Below, in pieces: positions 51,528 to 60,086 of a stretch of DNA of 64,000 nucleotides (its first letter is position 1; every line of letters begins with the position of its first letter). The stretch is from Candidatus Bathyarchaeota archaeon. GTDB taxonomy: Archaea > Thermoproteota > Bathyarchaeia > JAPDIZ01. The position numbers and the translations under genes were made by a program. Where the stretch lies: the NCBI GenBank assembly GCA_029259355.1, contig JAPDIZ010000002.1, positions 1-64,000 of the forward strand, read 5' to 3'. The notes beneath the pieces are model-generated. The model was not told the origin of the DNA, did no database searches, and saw only the letters and a list, made by a program, of their open reading frames with translations.

Positions 51528-53290
51528 CCTCATCCGCTCTCTACGGCCCAATAGGCTGGCTGCTTAAGGCTAAGCCCGTGAGGAGCTTAGCAGACCACCT
51601 CGACGCACTGCTGCTTAAAGCGAGGAAAGCAGAACCAGGTGATGTCTATCTGTGTAGAGCTTTGTTGATGAGCGCTTTATCAGCTTTTACGGCCTTTGCG
51701 CTCTTCGCAGTGCTTGACCTAGTCGCAGGAGCAGTTCTGCCAGGGATTCTTTCAACCCCCCTCGCTCCTTCAGCCTTAGCTTTTGCTGTGACGCTGTGCA
51801 CGTACTTGGTTTCTCCATACTTGTTGGTGTTTTCGAGGAGGAGCAACATTGACGTAAACCTACACCATGCATGCACCTTTCTCTACGGCGTAACCAAGAG
51901 CGGCGTATCCCTGAAAGAGGCGCTTAAGTCCCTCTACGAGCATAGACACATCTACGGAGCGGTTGCTGAAGAGCTTGGGATAGCGGTGAAGCGATCTGAG
52001 TACTTTGGCGAAAGCATCTACCGATCGCTAGCTTACGTGGCTAAGACTACGTGTTCTCCGAAGCTGAGAGACTTCATCCAAGAAATGATTTCATCAGCGG
52101 AGGAGACCATTGGGGTGGGCGAGTTTTTCAGGAGAAAGTTCGATGAATACTTCGCAGTCGCTGAAGAGACTCAGAAGAGCTTGGTTAGAACGCTGGGGGT
52201 TTTCGGCGAGGTTGCGGTCATCTTCTCAGCGCTAGCCCCAACCGCTGTGCTTACCGCTGGTGTAAGCTTGGGGGTTCTTGCGCCAAGCCTAATCGACTGG
52301 TGTAGGATCTACCTCTTCATCGCCACACCTGTTTTGATTGTTGTGTTGCTGGCTTACATCAAGCTGGCGCACCCATCGGAAAAGATGTGTAGGGTGGAAA
52401 GGGTGGTGAAGCCTCTTCCCACTCCAGCAGCTGAAAGCGCCTTCGAGAAGGAGCTAGACAAAAAGGAGCGGTGGCTGGTGTTTAAAGACGCTCTCAAAAG
52501 CCCCATCAAGCTGTTTTTCCTCTATCCCTGGCTTCCAGCGTTGGCTGGCGTCTCCGCAGTCGCTGCCTTCCTCTTTTTAGCATATCTAAGAGGAGCTTCT
52601 GCCGTTGGATTGATGGCTTTTGGCGCGCTCGGCGTCTGCGCAGTCCTTGCTGTTTGCTACGAGGTGAGGGCTTGGTATGTTTCTTCTATCGAGAAAAGCC
52701 TACCGGGTTTTTTGAGGAATCTTGCAGAGTCTGTGGAGAAGAAAGCAGCTCTCTCCAAGGCGTTTGAAGCCGTGTTGAGGGGCAGGCTTGGGCTCTTGGC
52801 AAAGGAGGTTAGGGCTCTGGAGGCTCATAGGTATGGTCTCCCCCTCAGGAGAGTGCTTTCCATGATCCAGTATACCACAGCATCGCCTGTTCTGAGAAGA
52901 GCGATAAACCTGCTGGTCAAAGCTTCAGAAGCTACGAGAAACCTCAAGGATGTTCTCGCGATGTCTGCGATGGACGCGGAGGCTTACCTAAACCTTAAGC
53001 GAAGCAGGATGCTTACCTCCATAGGCTACGTCGCCTCCATCTACGTAGCCTATGGCGTATTCGTCTACACGCTCTACATCTTGAGGAGCATATCGGCTGC
53101 CCTTTCCAGCCTCTCAGAGTACATCACCATAGTAGCCATTCCCTTGGATCAGCTATACATCTTGGCTGTAGCTATGGCTGTGTTGCTGGGGCTCTTAGCT
53201 GGTGGGATATCCTCTGGAAATGTTTCGAGCGGGTTTAAGCACTCCGTCGTTCTTCTGCTGATCTTCATACTCATGCTGGGGGTTTGGTGA
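51509..53290 (+). CDS. TadC/FlaJ-like pilus platform membrane protein
   Basis: A 593-residue integral membrane protein with two T2SSF (type II secretion F) domains: helices near 55-115, then the cytoplasmic helical domain (VTKSGVSLKEALKSL), helices near 225-290, then a second set from ~340, with a parallel cytoplasmic domain (LAESVEKKAALSKAFEAVL) and three final helices. This is the archaeal FlaJ/TadC duplicated layout, anchoring the ATPase. The start overlaps the ATPase stop by 19 bases and the next gene overlaps its end (GTGA). Confidence 0.88.
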   Translation: MAETSIASSALYGPIGWLLKAKPVRSLADHLDALLLKARKAEPGDVYLCRALLMSALSAFTAFALFAVLDLVAGAVLPGILSTPLAPSALAFAVTLCTYLVSPYLLVFSRRSNIDVNLHHACTFLYGVTKSGVSLKEALKSLYEHRHIYGAVAEELGIAVKRSEYFGESIYRSLAYVAKTTCSPKLRDFIQEMISSAEETIGVGEFFRRKFDEYFAVAEETQKSLVRTLGVFGEVAVIFSALAPTAVLTAGVSLGVLAPSLIDWCRIYLFIATPVLIVVLLAYIKLAHPSEKMCRVERVVKPLPTPAAESAFEKELDKKERWLVFKDALKSPIKLFFLYPWLPALAGVSAVAAFLFLAYLRGASAVGLMAFGALGVCAVLAVCYEVRAWYVSSIEKSLPGFLRNLAESVEKKAALSKAFEAVLRGRLGLLAKEVRALEAHRYGLPLRRVLSMIQYTTASPVLRRAINLLVKASEATRNLKDVLAMSAMDAEAYLNLKRSRMLTSIGYVASIYVAYGVFVYTLYILRSISAALSSLSEYITIVAIPLDQLYILAVAMAVLLGLLAGGISSGNVSSGFKHSVVLLLIFILMLGVW

Positions 53291-53763
53291 AGCTGTCTAA
53301 AAAGGCTCAATCTACTGTTTTGGGCGAGATGGTTATGCTCGTTGTAGCGATTTCGATCGCTACCGTTGTTTCGATTTCGCTCTATAGCGCAGCAACTTCT
53401 TACGCTGAGAGAGAGCAACACGCTACGGTAGCGGTATTCACCGACGTACATGAGTGGTTGGAGCAGGGTCAACCGAAGAAAGAGCTTAGAGTGGTTGTTG
53501 TGCACACTGGAGGCGATGCGGTTAAGCTAAGAGGCACTATAGCGCTAAATGGGTCGGAGCCTCTTCCCTACAACGGAACCCACTACACCGTAGAGGGAGA
53601 TGAGGAGCAACTTGCTGGCAGCGGAAGCTTCGAGCTTTCAAAGCCATTTCGCCATGGAGAGGTTTTGAAGCTTTGGGTTGATTGCACTGAGAAGAGCGGC
53701 GAAGTTGAGATTGTCCTCAGCTCAGAGACTAAGGTGTTGGCCAAGGTTGAGGAAGAACTCTAG
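53287..53763 (+). CDS. Pilin-like minor subunit
   Basis: About 158 residues. MKLSKKAQSTVLGEMVMLVVAISIATV resembles archaellin/pilin class III signals: basic n-region, then a polar AQSTVLGE followed by a hydrophobic helix. The Glu at position five of the mature form is typical of type IV pilins. A small extracytoplasmic beta domain follows with NGSEP and YNGTH sequons. GTG 53287 overlaps the platform-protein stop. Confidence 0.75.
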   Translation: MKLSKKAQSTVLGEMVMLVVAISIATVVSISLYSAATSYAEREQHATVAVFTDVHEWLEQGQPKKELRVVVVHTGGDAVKLRGTIALNGSEPLPYNGTHYTVEGDEEQLAGSGSFELSKPFRHGEVLKLWVDCTEKSGEVEIVLSSETKVLAKVEEEL

Positions 53764-54883
53764 GAGTGGTTGGGGAACTTCTTCTGTGGTGGCAGCAGCC
53801 ATCATCTTGTCAGCGATTATTACCGTCGCCAGCGTGTTCTACGCTGTTGTGTTTCCCGAGCTTATGAGGAGAGCTTCGTTTGAGATGCTTCAAGATGCTG
53901 AGTACGAGCTCCCCCACCTCCTAGAGGGGAGGCCGTGCACCCTTAGGCTTTCGAAGAGCGTTGGCTTACTATCCTTTTCCTCTTCAGTAAGCTCCTCGCT
54001 TTCCTACAGAGACACCGAGGTTTCGAACGTTACACTGGTTGAGGCTTTTGCAGTTGAGCAAAAGGAAGAGCGCTTTGAGGGAAGCGGAAGCATAAGCGAC
54101 GTATCGGGGGTGGAGAGCGCCTACCTGCTTTGCTCAAGCATAAGCGAGGGGGTTGTAGCAAACATCACCTTTTACACAAGCCAAGGATCCCTGGTTTGCC
54201 AGCTCGCCACTGAAGCAGAGACCATAGGCTCTGGCTCATGGATCAGAGCCACGTTATCCTTTTCTCCAGGAGACACCTATCGCTTCACTCTACAAAGCGG
54301 CGACGCTCTATCCATAAACCTCTTCGACCCCCTGTTCAACGCATCCGACTACATATCCAACGCTCACAGCATAGAGTACGATACTAGCGGATGCCAGCTA
54401 TACCTGAGGTACTCTGCTGCTGAAGAGTATAGCCAATCCTTCATCGCATCTGGAGCCCTATCCTACAAGAACAACTACTTGGGCACAGAGTGCGCGATTT
54501 CCCCCATTGGCGTAGTAACGTTTCAAGGAGATAGAAGCAGCCTCGTTTCCCCATCCATTACTTGGGATGACGACGAGCTGGTGGTTGAGCTTTACAACCT
54601 GAGCAACTGCTCGTTCAGCGCGCTTGGAGGCAGCGGATCTGTTACGCTAAAGTCTTACGTGAAGGAAGTTGTTTCGAAAGAGGTCGTAGCAAAGAGAGTA
54701 GAGCTCAGGGTTTTGGATAGCAGATACGAAAATGCCTTCGAAATTCTTGAGCAAGTGTTGGCAGCTAAAGCTCCCGAGGGCGTAGTGGTTTGCTACAATA
54801 ACCAAGTTCTCTCGATATACAGAGAGGACGGTGAAAATGTCTCCCTAAGCCTCCGCGTAAAGGAGGTCTCCATAACATACTAG
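53747..54883 (+). CDS. Pilin-like or tip protein, large
   Basis: About 378 residues. TTG 53747 gives MRKNSRSGWGTSSVVAAAII, with a basic n-region and a hydrophobic helix (SSVVAAAIILSAIITVASVFYAV) as in archaeal pilins; the upstream open frame lacks this logic and is rejected. The long C-terminal region is Ser/Tyr-rich, beta-like and has many sequons (for example NVTL, NITF, NLSN, NVSL), suggesting a glycosylated adhesin or tip subunit. It overlaps the previous gene by 17 bases and ends the operon. Confidence 0.75.
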   Translation: MRKNSRSGWGTSSVVAAAIILSAIITVASVFYAVVFPELMRRASFEMLQDAEYELPHLLEGRPCTLRLSKSVGLLSFSSSVSSSLSYRDTEVSNVTLVEAFAVEQKEERFEGSGSISDVSGVESAYLLCSSISEGVVANITFYTSQGSLVCQLATEAETIGSGSWIRATLSFSPGDTYRFTLQSGDALSINLFDPLFNASDYISNAHSIEYDTSGCQLYLRYSAAEEYSQSFIASGALSYKNNYLGTECAISPIGVVTFQGDRSSLVSPSITWDDDELVVELYNLSNCSFSALGGSGSVTLKSYVKEVVSKEVVAKRVELRVLDSRYENAFEILEQVLAAKAPEGVVVCYNNQVLSIYREDGENVSLSLRVKEVSITY

Positions 54884-54954
54884 CTTGGGGAACTCGCTTT
54901 GAATTGCGATTGCTTCTGTGGAAAAGATAGTAATTGTGTAGGAAAATAAAGTTG

Positions 54955-55182
54955 ATGGTCAAAGCGGACAAGCAGTTTAATCCCTGTTTTCGACTGAAAC
55001 GCTATATCTCACCATTTCTCCAGCATAAGCTAGAGATGGAGAAACCGAAACAGATGGAGAGCTTCTTTGACAAGTTGGTTGAGGAACTCCACCTCCTCCT
55101 ACTTTTTGCCTGCTTAATCCAAATTATAGTAATTATTTTATTTCACCATCTGTTTAAGCAGGAAAATTTCCTCGTCAGTTAA
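54955..55182 (+). CDS. Doubtful small membrane protein
   Basis: ATG 54955 opens a 75-residue frame: a basic N-terminal half and one strongly hydrophobic helix (LLLLFACLIQIIVIILF). No family and no good Shine-Dalgarno. The surrounding DNA is AT-rich and full of gene remnants, so this may be chance or a fragment. Confidence 0.3.
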   Translation: MVKADKQFNPCFRLKRYISPFLQHKLEMEKPKQMESFFDKLVEELHLLLLFACLIQIIVIILFHHLFKQENFLVS

Positions 55183-55559
55183 GTAGGACTCTTCACTTTT
55201 CCAATTGATAATATAATTTTGAGTATACCATTTTCCTTGAACATCAGGACGAAAAATACAAGCAGCTACTTTGACAAATTCCAAAGACCATACAAAACCG
55301 TTGCTAACCTCGCTCTCCTCGGCGTTCCCCAACACATCACGTTTTTGTATTTCCATAGTAGAAAATACGAAGGCTCCATATGGGGTCGTATAAGCATGCA
55401 GTTAGCACCAACTTTTTCTGCAAGGAAATATTCTCCAGTAGCCAAAGCAGAACAGTGAAGATAATCTAGTTCATGAAAAATTAGGAAACTTGGGTTTACA
55501 ACGCTACCATAGTAATCAGCACCCTTAACAACTAAAATACCAAAAAATGTACCCATCAA
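55138..55559 (-). pseudogene. Unknown gene, frameshifted
   Basis: On the minus strand, a first piece starting at ATG 55559 (MMGTFFGILVVKGADYYGSV...EKVGANCMLI) joins, by one base change near 55390, to a second piece in another frame (TTPYGAFVFSTMEIQKRDVL...) that runs to TAA at 55138. The joined product is about 140 residues and looks like a genuine soluble protein of unknown family. The junction lies by a CCCC run. AT content is higher than in neighbouring genes. Confidence 0.55.
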
Positions 55560-55566
55560 ACAAAAG

Positions 55567-56012
55567 TTACCAGTTGGTTTCGTCTACCATAGGTTTTATT
55601 TCTATGGTGTGGTGTTTTGCAAACCATTTCATTCCTGGGTCTTGGTATGGGTTGTAGGCGTAAGCCCATATAGCATAATTTCTTACAGCATCCTTGTTCA
55701 TTGAGGGGTTGGGGAAGGTTATTGGTTCGGAATCGGGTACGTAGGGGTGTCGGTTGTAAGTAATTTCAATTGGGTCAGTTACTCCATCTCCATCGCTGTC
55801 TTTTGGTTTGTATCTTTCGATTTCTATTTTTTCCCATTTACTTCTACAGTCTTTTTCTCATAATCTACAAGCTCTTTTATGATGGTGTCTGCATCTGCTT
55901 TTGCATACTTCTCTATTTCGTTTATCGTTGGGTTTGCTCCTAAGTAGGCTATACTTTGCTTCAACTCCATCTATGTATCCATCTCCGTCGGTGTCTGGGT
56001 TTTGGGTTTTTG
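55567..56012 (-). pseudogene. Remnant of a secreted calcium-binding-repeat protein
   Basis: The minus strand reads NPDTDGDGYIDGVEAKY, then after a frame change YLGANPTINEIEKYAKADAD, and after another IEIERYKPKDSDGDGVTDPI...NW to TAA 55567. The DxDGDGxxD units are thrombospondin type 3/dockerin-like Ca2+-binding loops of secreted surface proteins. At least two frameshifts are needed, and the 5' part is replaced at about 56012 by a toxin fragment. Dead gene. Confidence 0.7.
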
Positions 56013-56130
56013 GTGTAGGCTGAGTCGTATGCGCTTAGCCCATGCCTAAACGAGCTCTCCAAAAGCTTTCGCATAGCTATGCTCTTCTGGGACAAACTGC
56101 TTGACGGCTGTTGAGGCATCGACTGCGTAT
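56012..56130 (-). pseudogene. VapC remnant with internal deletion
   Basis: The minus strand reads YAVDASTAVKQFVPEEHS, nearly identical to the start of the VapC at 46029-46478, then RKLLE joined directly (after a frame change) to SSFRHGLSAYDSAY, which corresponds to residues about 55 further on. The middle and the end of the toxin are missing, and the fragment runs into the calcium-binding remnant. It is a decayed second copy of that toxin. Confidence 0.75.
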
Positions 56131-56136
56131 GGGCGA

Positions 56137-56184
56137 TGTGGGAAAGAGATATATTTGTGGGAAATTCTTTCTTCATGTGGGAAA
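56137..56184 (+). repeat. Three copies of TGTGGGAAA upstream of the AbrB antitoxin
   Basis: TGTGGGAAA occurs at 56137-56145, 56156-56164 and 56176-56184, spaced 19 and 20 bases, about two helical turns, the last directly abutting the antitoxin ATG. Candidate binding sites for the antitoxin on one DNA face. Related words precede the AbrB gene at 17576. Confidence 0.65.
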
Positions 56185-56433
56185 ATGAAGTCGGTAGTTA
56201 GGGTGGATGAGCGGAATAGGGTGGTTATTCCGAGTAGGATAGCTAAGGCTCTGAGGTTGAAGAAGGGGGATGCTCTATGGGTCTGGGTTGAGGAGGGGAG
56301 GGTGGTTATGGAGCCTGCTAAGTCGGTTGCGGATGCTTATTTTGGGAGGTATAGAATCGAGCGGTGGCCAAGCGACTTAGACGCTTTTCTTGTGGAGGTT
56401 GCTAAGAGGTGGTGGATGTCGCGAGATACGTAG
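56185..56433 (+). CDS. AbrB/SpoVT-type antitoxin
   Basis: An 82-residue antitoxin: MKSVVRVDERNRVVIPSRIAKALRLKKGDALWVWVEEGRVV is a swapped-hairpin AbrB domain, followed by a toxin-binding tail with WPSDLDAFLVEVAKRWW. ATG 56185 sits immediately after a TGTGGGAAA repeat. It overlaps the PIN toxin by 25 bases. Intact, unlike its relative at 17576. Confidence 0.85.
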   Translation: MKSVVRVDERNRVVIPSRIAKALRLKKGDALWVWVEEGRVVMEPAKSVADAYFGRYRIERWPSDLDAFLVEVAKRWWMSRDT

Positions 56434-56831
56434 ATGTCAACGTGTTTGTGTATTGGTTGGGAGGGCATCCGGAGCTTGGTGAAAGAGCTCTTGAGTGGGT
56501 GAGGAGGATAGAGGCTGGTGAGAGGGGGAGCTTCGTCACCTCATCCCTAACCATCTACGAAGTGCTCGTGATCTTGGCTGGACTCGCTGGGAAGACGCTG
56601 AGGGACCAGGTGTTTGTTGAAGAAGTTGCTTCAGCTATTGCTAAGCTCTCTGGGCTTAGAGTTGAGCCGCTTAGGGCAGAGGATGTCGAGAGAGCGGTTG
56701 ACCTGATGAAGGCTTATGACATAGACTACGAAGATGCTCTTCACCTAGCTACTGCGCTGAGGGTGGGCGCCAAGGAGATCGTTTCCAACGACAAAGACTT
56801 TGACAAAACTCCTCTCACCAGAGTGCTTTAG
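56409..56831 (+). CDS. PIN-domain toxin (VapC-like)
   Basis: A 140-residue PIN ribonuclease with all catalytic acids: RYVDVNVFVYWL (Asp), SLTIYEVLVIL (Glu), YDIDYEDALHLA (Asp) and IVSNDKDFD (final acidic cluster). GTG 56409 overlaps the antitoxin gene and follows GAGGTGG. It forms a complete toxin-antitoxin pair with the AbrB protein. Confidence 0.86.
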   Translation: MVDVARYVDVNVFVYWLGGHPELGERALEWVRRIEAGERGSFVTSSLTIYEVLVILAGLAGKTLRDQVFVEEVASAIAKLSGLRVEPLRAEDVERAVDLMKAYDIDYEDALHLATALRVGAKEIVSNDKDFDKTPLTRVL

Positions 56832-56874
56832 GGGATGTATTTGAGTCAGCGATTTAAAGCGCTTCAGCAGGTGT

Positions 56875-57771
56875 TTGTTGGAGATGCTTGACCTGATTAG
56901 CTCGGTGGATTTGCGTGAGTTTCGCGGGATAAAGAGCTTGGAAAAGCCTCTTCCGCTAAAGCGCTTCACCGTTCTTTTGGGCGAAAACGCTTGTGGAAAA
57001 ACCTCTGTGCTAGACGCTCTCTCGCTCCTCCCCCATCCAAACGCTCCCACGCCCAAGCCGCTGAACGTGGTAAAGGACTGCGGCCACAGAGCAGAGGTTC
57101 TCAAAACGATTAGGGGTAGGTTTGAGTCGCTAGTCTATGGCTACGAGGGAGAAGCTGTTGTCCATGCCTCTGTTGGTGGGAGAGAAGCTGTTCTGGAGGT
57201 TTCGTCCAAGGGTTTTGGGAGAGCTCGTGGCGATGGCTCGCGCTCGCTCGATGTAGGTGAAGCCTGCACAGCCTTTGGGTTAGACGTAGACGACGTGGTG
57301 TATCTCCCAAGCTCTGGAATCTTCGTAAGAGCTCTTGAGGGCGGGCTATACTCACAGTGGCCTATGGTCGAGAAGCGGGGTGCGCACACCGCTGCCTCAG
57401 AGGTCTTTGGAGACGAGGTTTCTGAGGTGGTTCCACGGTTCAACGAGCTTTTTGTGAGGAGGGTTGTGGGAGGCATATCTAGGTACGTTAGGCTTAGGGA
57501 CGTGGGTGCTTTGGAGAGGACTCTGTTGGCTGTTACGTGGATAGAAGTTTTGAAGCCTAAGGTGGTTCTCTGGGATGATGTAGACGCGGGGCTTCACCAA
57601 ACCGCTGTCAAGGCTTTGGCGAAGTGGCTGAGTGAAGGGGATTTTCAAGTAGTTGCGAGCGCTCACAGCCCTCGCACAGCGGAGCTGTTCAAGGAAGCTT
57701 ATGCTGGAGATGTGCAACAACTGGTTTTGAGAAAAGACTTAAGCGATGTCGTGAGCTTTGAGCAGAGGTGA
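56875..57771 (+). CDS. AAA15/RecF-like ATPase
   Basis: A 298-residue ABC/SMC-type ATPase: FRGIKSLEKPLPLKRFTVLLGENACGKTSVLDAL (Walker A GENACGKTS near residue 42), Walker B VVLWDDVDAGLH near 233 with Asp-Asp in place of the usual DEPE, and ASAHSPRTAEL (H-loop). The coiled-coil arm is very short. OLD-family and AAA15 proteins with this architecture often pair with nucleases in defence, but no nuclease is fused or adjacent other than the PIN toxin upstream. TTG 56875 used; ATG 56884 possible. Confidence 0.78.
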   Translation: MLEMLDLISSVDLREFRGIKSLEKPLPLKRFTVLLGENACGKTSVLDALSLLPHPNAPTPKPLNVVKDCGHRAEVLKTIRGRFESLVYGYEGEAVVHASVGGREAVLEVSSKGFGRARGDGSRSLDVGEACTAFGLDVDDVVYLPSSGIFVRALEGGLYSQWPMVEKRGAHTAASEVFGDEVSEVVPRFNELFVRRVVGGISRYVRLRDVGALERTLLAVTWIEVLKPKVVLWDDVDAGLHQTAVKALAKWLSEGDFQVVASAHSPRTAELFKEAYAGDVQQLVLRKDLSDVVSFEQR

Positions 57772-57777
57772 TGGCTT

Positions 57778-58146
57778 TTGGCTAAGCTTGTGAAGAGAGT
57801 TGGCTTTGGGTTCATAGAGTTTGATGACGGATCTGCTTACGAAGAAGATGTAGTCATCCACGCAGATGGGTCGGTTGATGTGCGCAAAAAGCCTAATCAG
57901 AGGGTTGGTGGACACCGCATCCTAGCTCCTCACGAGGTAAAGGCTCTTGCTTCAGAGAAGCCTGACTACATCGTGATAGGGACGGGGCATCAGGAAGCGC
58001 TTCCCATACCACCCGAAACTCAGCGCGCGATAGAGGAGGTTAGTGCCGAGGTTTGCGTTGAGGCAACGCCAAAAGCGGTTGAAGCCTACAACGAACTTGC
58101 CGCTTCTGGTAAGCGGGTTGCAGCTATTTTTCACCTAACGTGTTAG
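57778..58146 (+). CDS. Mth938-like (DUF498) protein, copy 2
   Basis: A 122-residue paralogue of the 44910-45254 protein: VGFGFIEFDDGSAYEEDVVIHADG, EKPDYIVIGTGHQEALPIPPE, and AAIFHLTC at the end, the same HLTC terminus. TTG 57778 follows the ATPase gene by six bases and the amidohydrolase gene begins directly after its stop, so the four genes from 56875 probably form an operon. Confidence 0.85.
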   Translation: MAKLVKRVGFGFIEFDDGSAYEEDVVIHADGSVDVRKKPNQRVGGHRILAPHEVKALASEKPDYIVIGTGHQEALPIPPETQRAIEEVSAEVCVEATPKAVEAYNELAASGKRVAAIFHLTC

Positions 58147-59004
58147 GTGGTGGTTTTGGTGGCGAGGTTTATCGACATCCACTTCCACCCTTGGCTTCGC
58201 GAAGCTGTTCCGCCTCAGGTTAGGCGAGGAGTTGAGGAGTTTTTCGAGGCTAGGATGAGGAGAAGGGTTTCGTTTTTCTCGGTTGAGGAGCTCTTTAGCG
58301 AGATGGATAGACTTGGTGTGGAGAAATGCGTTCTTCTACCCGTTCGCATTCCCGAGGTTAGGTCCGAAGGTGTTTCTTGGAGCGGGTTCTCCAACCAAGT
58401 AGTGGCTGAGCTCGTTGACAAGTATCCTGATAGGTTTGTGGGCTTCGCCTTTGCAGATCCATTGAGGACTGGGATAAGGGATGCTGTTAAGGAGTTTGAA
58501 CGCAGCGTGGTCGACATGGGGTTGAGGGGGCTTAAGGTAGTTCCGCGGCGAGGGCTTCCGCTGAACAGCCCAAAGCTATACCCCCTATACGCAAAAGCTG
58601 AGGAGCTGGGGGTTCCAGTGCTGGTTCACGCTGGACAGCTGTACGAGCCTCAGATAAGCTTGAAGCTTACGCATCCGCTTGCTGTAGACGAGGTTGCTGG
58701 AGACTTCCCAGACCTCAAGATAGTGATCGCTCACTTCGGCTCGCCTTGGATAATGGAAACCCTAGCCATCGTAAGGAGGCATAAAAACGTCTATGCAGAC
58801 ACCTCCGCTCTACGTCCTCAGCTGCTCAAGATGATTCCTTGGGAAATTGTTGAGGATGTGATGGCTGACAAGGTGCTTTTCGGCTCCGACTACCCGCTGC
58901 TTACTCACGAAATGGCGATAGAGTTTCTGTCGCAAGCAAGTCTTTCGACAACGCTTTTTGAGCGAGTAGCTTACCAAAATGCTAAGCAGCTACTCAACTT
59001 ATAG
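58147..59004 (+). CDS. Amidohydrolase-2 family TIM-barrel protein
   Basis: A 285-residue metal-dependent hydrolase or decarboxylase (PF04909 type): FIDIHFHPW supplies the HxH metal ligands, VLVHAGQLY the next His, IVIAHFGSPW another His, and VLFGSDYPLL the catalytic Asp. Relatives include aminocarboxymuconate-semialdehyde decarboxylase and gamma-resorcylate decarboxylase. The protein uses one of several GTG starts. The broken MBL gene begins about 15 bases after its stop. Confidence 0.85.
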   Translation: MVVLVARFIDIHFHPWLREAVPPQVRRGVEEFFEARMRRRVSFFSVEELFSEMDRLGVEKCVLLPVRIPEVRSEGVSWSGFSNQVVAELVDKYPDRFVGFAFADPLRTGIRDAVKEFERSVVDMGLRGLKVVPRRGLPLNSPKLYPLYAKAEELGVPVLVHAGQLYEPQISLKLTHPLAVDEVAGDFPDLKIVIAHFGSPWIMETLAIVRRHKNVYADTSALRPQLLKMIPWEIVEDVMADKVLFGSDYPLLTHEMAIEFLSQASLSTTLFERVAYQNAKQLLNL

Positions 59005-59019
59005 TGGGAGGACTACGCC

Positions 59020-59940
59020 ATCGTTCACGTCTCCCGAGTTCTCGATCACATCTACTTGATTGAGCTCGACCCACTCATCGAGGGTTTTGAGCACTTTTAG
59101 GGTCTTACGTCGTGTTGGGAGATAGGGTAGCGGTGGTGGACGTAGGCCTTGCCAAGTCAGTTGAGAGCTTGGTGGAGGGGCTTTCCATAGCTGGCGTCAG
59201 CCCAGCAGACGTAGACTACGTTTTGCTAACTCACATAGACCACGCTGGAGGAGTTGGAGCGTTTCTCAAGCACTTGCCTAGAGCAAAAGTCTTGGTGCAC
59301 CCAAGAGGAGTTCCTCACTTAGTAGATCCGTCTAGGCTGTGGGAGAGTAGCCTGAGAACTTTGGGTGAGGTTGCGGAGGGATTCGGCAGGATTAAGCCCG
59401 TTTCCAGCGAGAGAATCGCGATAGCGGAAGATGGCTTAAGCATCTCCCTTAGCGAGAGTATCTCGATTAGAGTATTGCACACACCTAGACACGCATCACA
59501 CCACACGAGCTTCTTCGAAGAGGAATCAAGGACGCTCTTCGCTGGCGAAGCAACTGGGGTGCACCTACTAGGCTCTGGGTTGGTTCGTCCAGCAGCGCCT
59601 CCCCCCTTACCTAAGTAGCGCACTTCACTCCGTAGAAAAGCTCATTGATACAAACTCCTCCATCATTTGCTACGCACACCTCGGTTGCTCAATAGACACT
59701 GTACAGATGCTTAGAAAATACTCTCAGAAGCTTATTGCATGGAGTGATTTGATAGCTCGCTTGCTGAAGGAAGAGAAGGGCGTTGAGGAAATCTGCCAAG
59801 AACTCGCTACGAAAGACGACTATGTATCGTATGTAGAGAATTGTCTAAGTGGAGCGGTGAAGCAGAGGGAGAAGAGGTTTATTACCAACGCAGTACTTGG
59901 CTTCACTCAGTATCTCATTAAGCGGGGAAGCGCCCACTAG
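59020..59940 (+). pseudogene. Metallo-beta-lactamase-fold gene broken by two single-base frameshifts
   Basis: Three pieces make one MBL protein of ~305 residues: VHVSRVLDHIYLIELDPLIEGF (59020-59097), then LGSYVVLGDRVAVVDVGLAK... through LLTHIDHAGGVG to 59610, then SSALHSVEKLIDTNSSIICY... to TAG 59940. The metal motif reads THIDHAGG, with Ile in place of the first downstream His of HxHxDH. One T is missing in the run at 59095-59098 and one C is extra in the run near 59605. GGGAGG at 59006-59011 is eight bases before ATC 59020; no canonical start is in place. Both lesions are in homopolymers, so error and decay are both possible. Confidence 0.72.
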
Positions 59941-60086
59941 GCTTGGTTAAGTGAACAAATGACCAACCTATCTTAAAGACATAAGATAAATCTTTCACAT
60001 CTTTGCGTACTTTTGGCGTAAATCTTTACCGCAACCAATAATTATTTTTCCCAACCAATATACTTTGCTACGAAGGGTGTTCCCCT

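Noticed and set aside
56875-59940. A new defence island (PIN toxin, AAA ATPase, hydrolases)
   Set aside because: No nuclease or other effector is coupled to the ATPase, the toxin has its own antitoxin, and the following genes look metabolic. Proximity alone is not enough.
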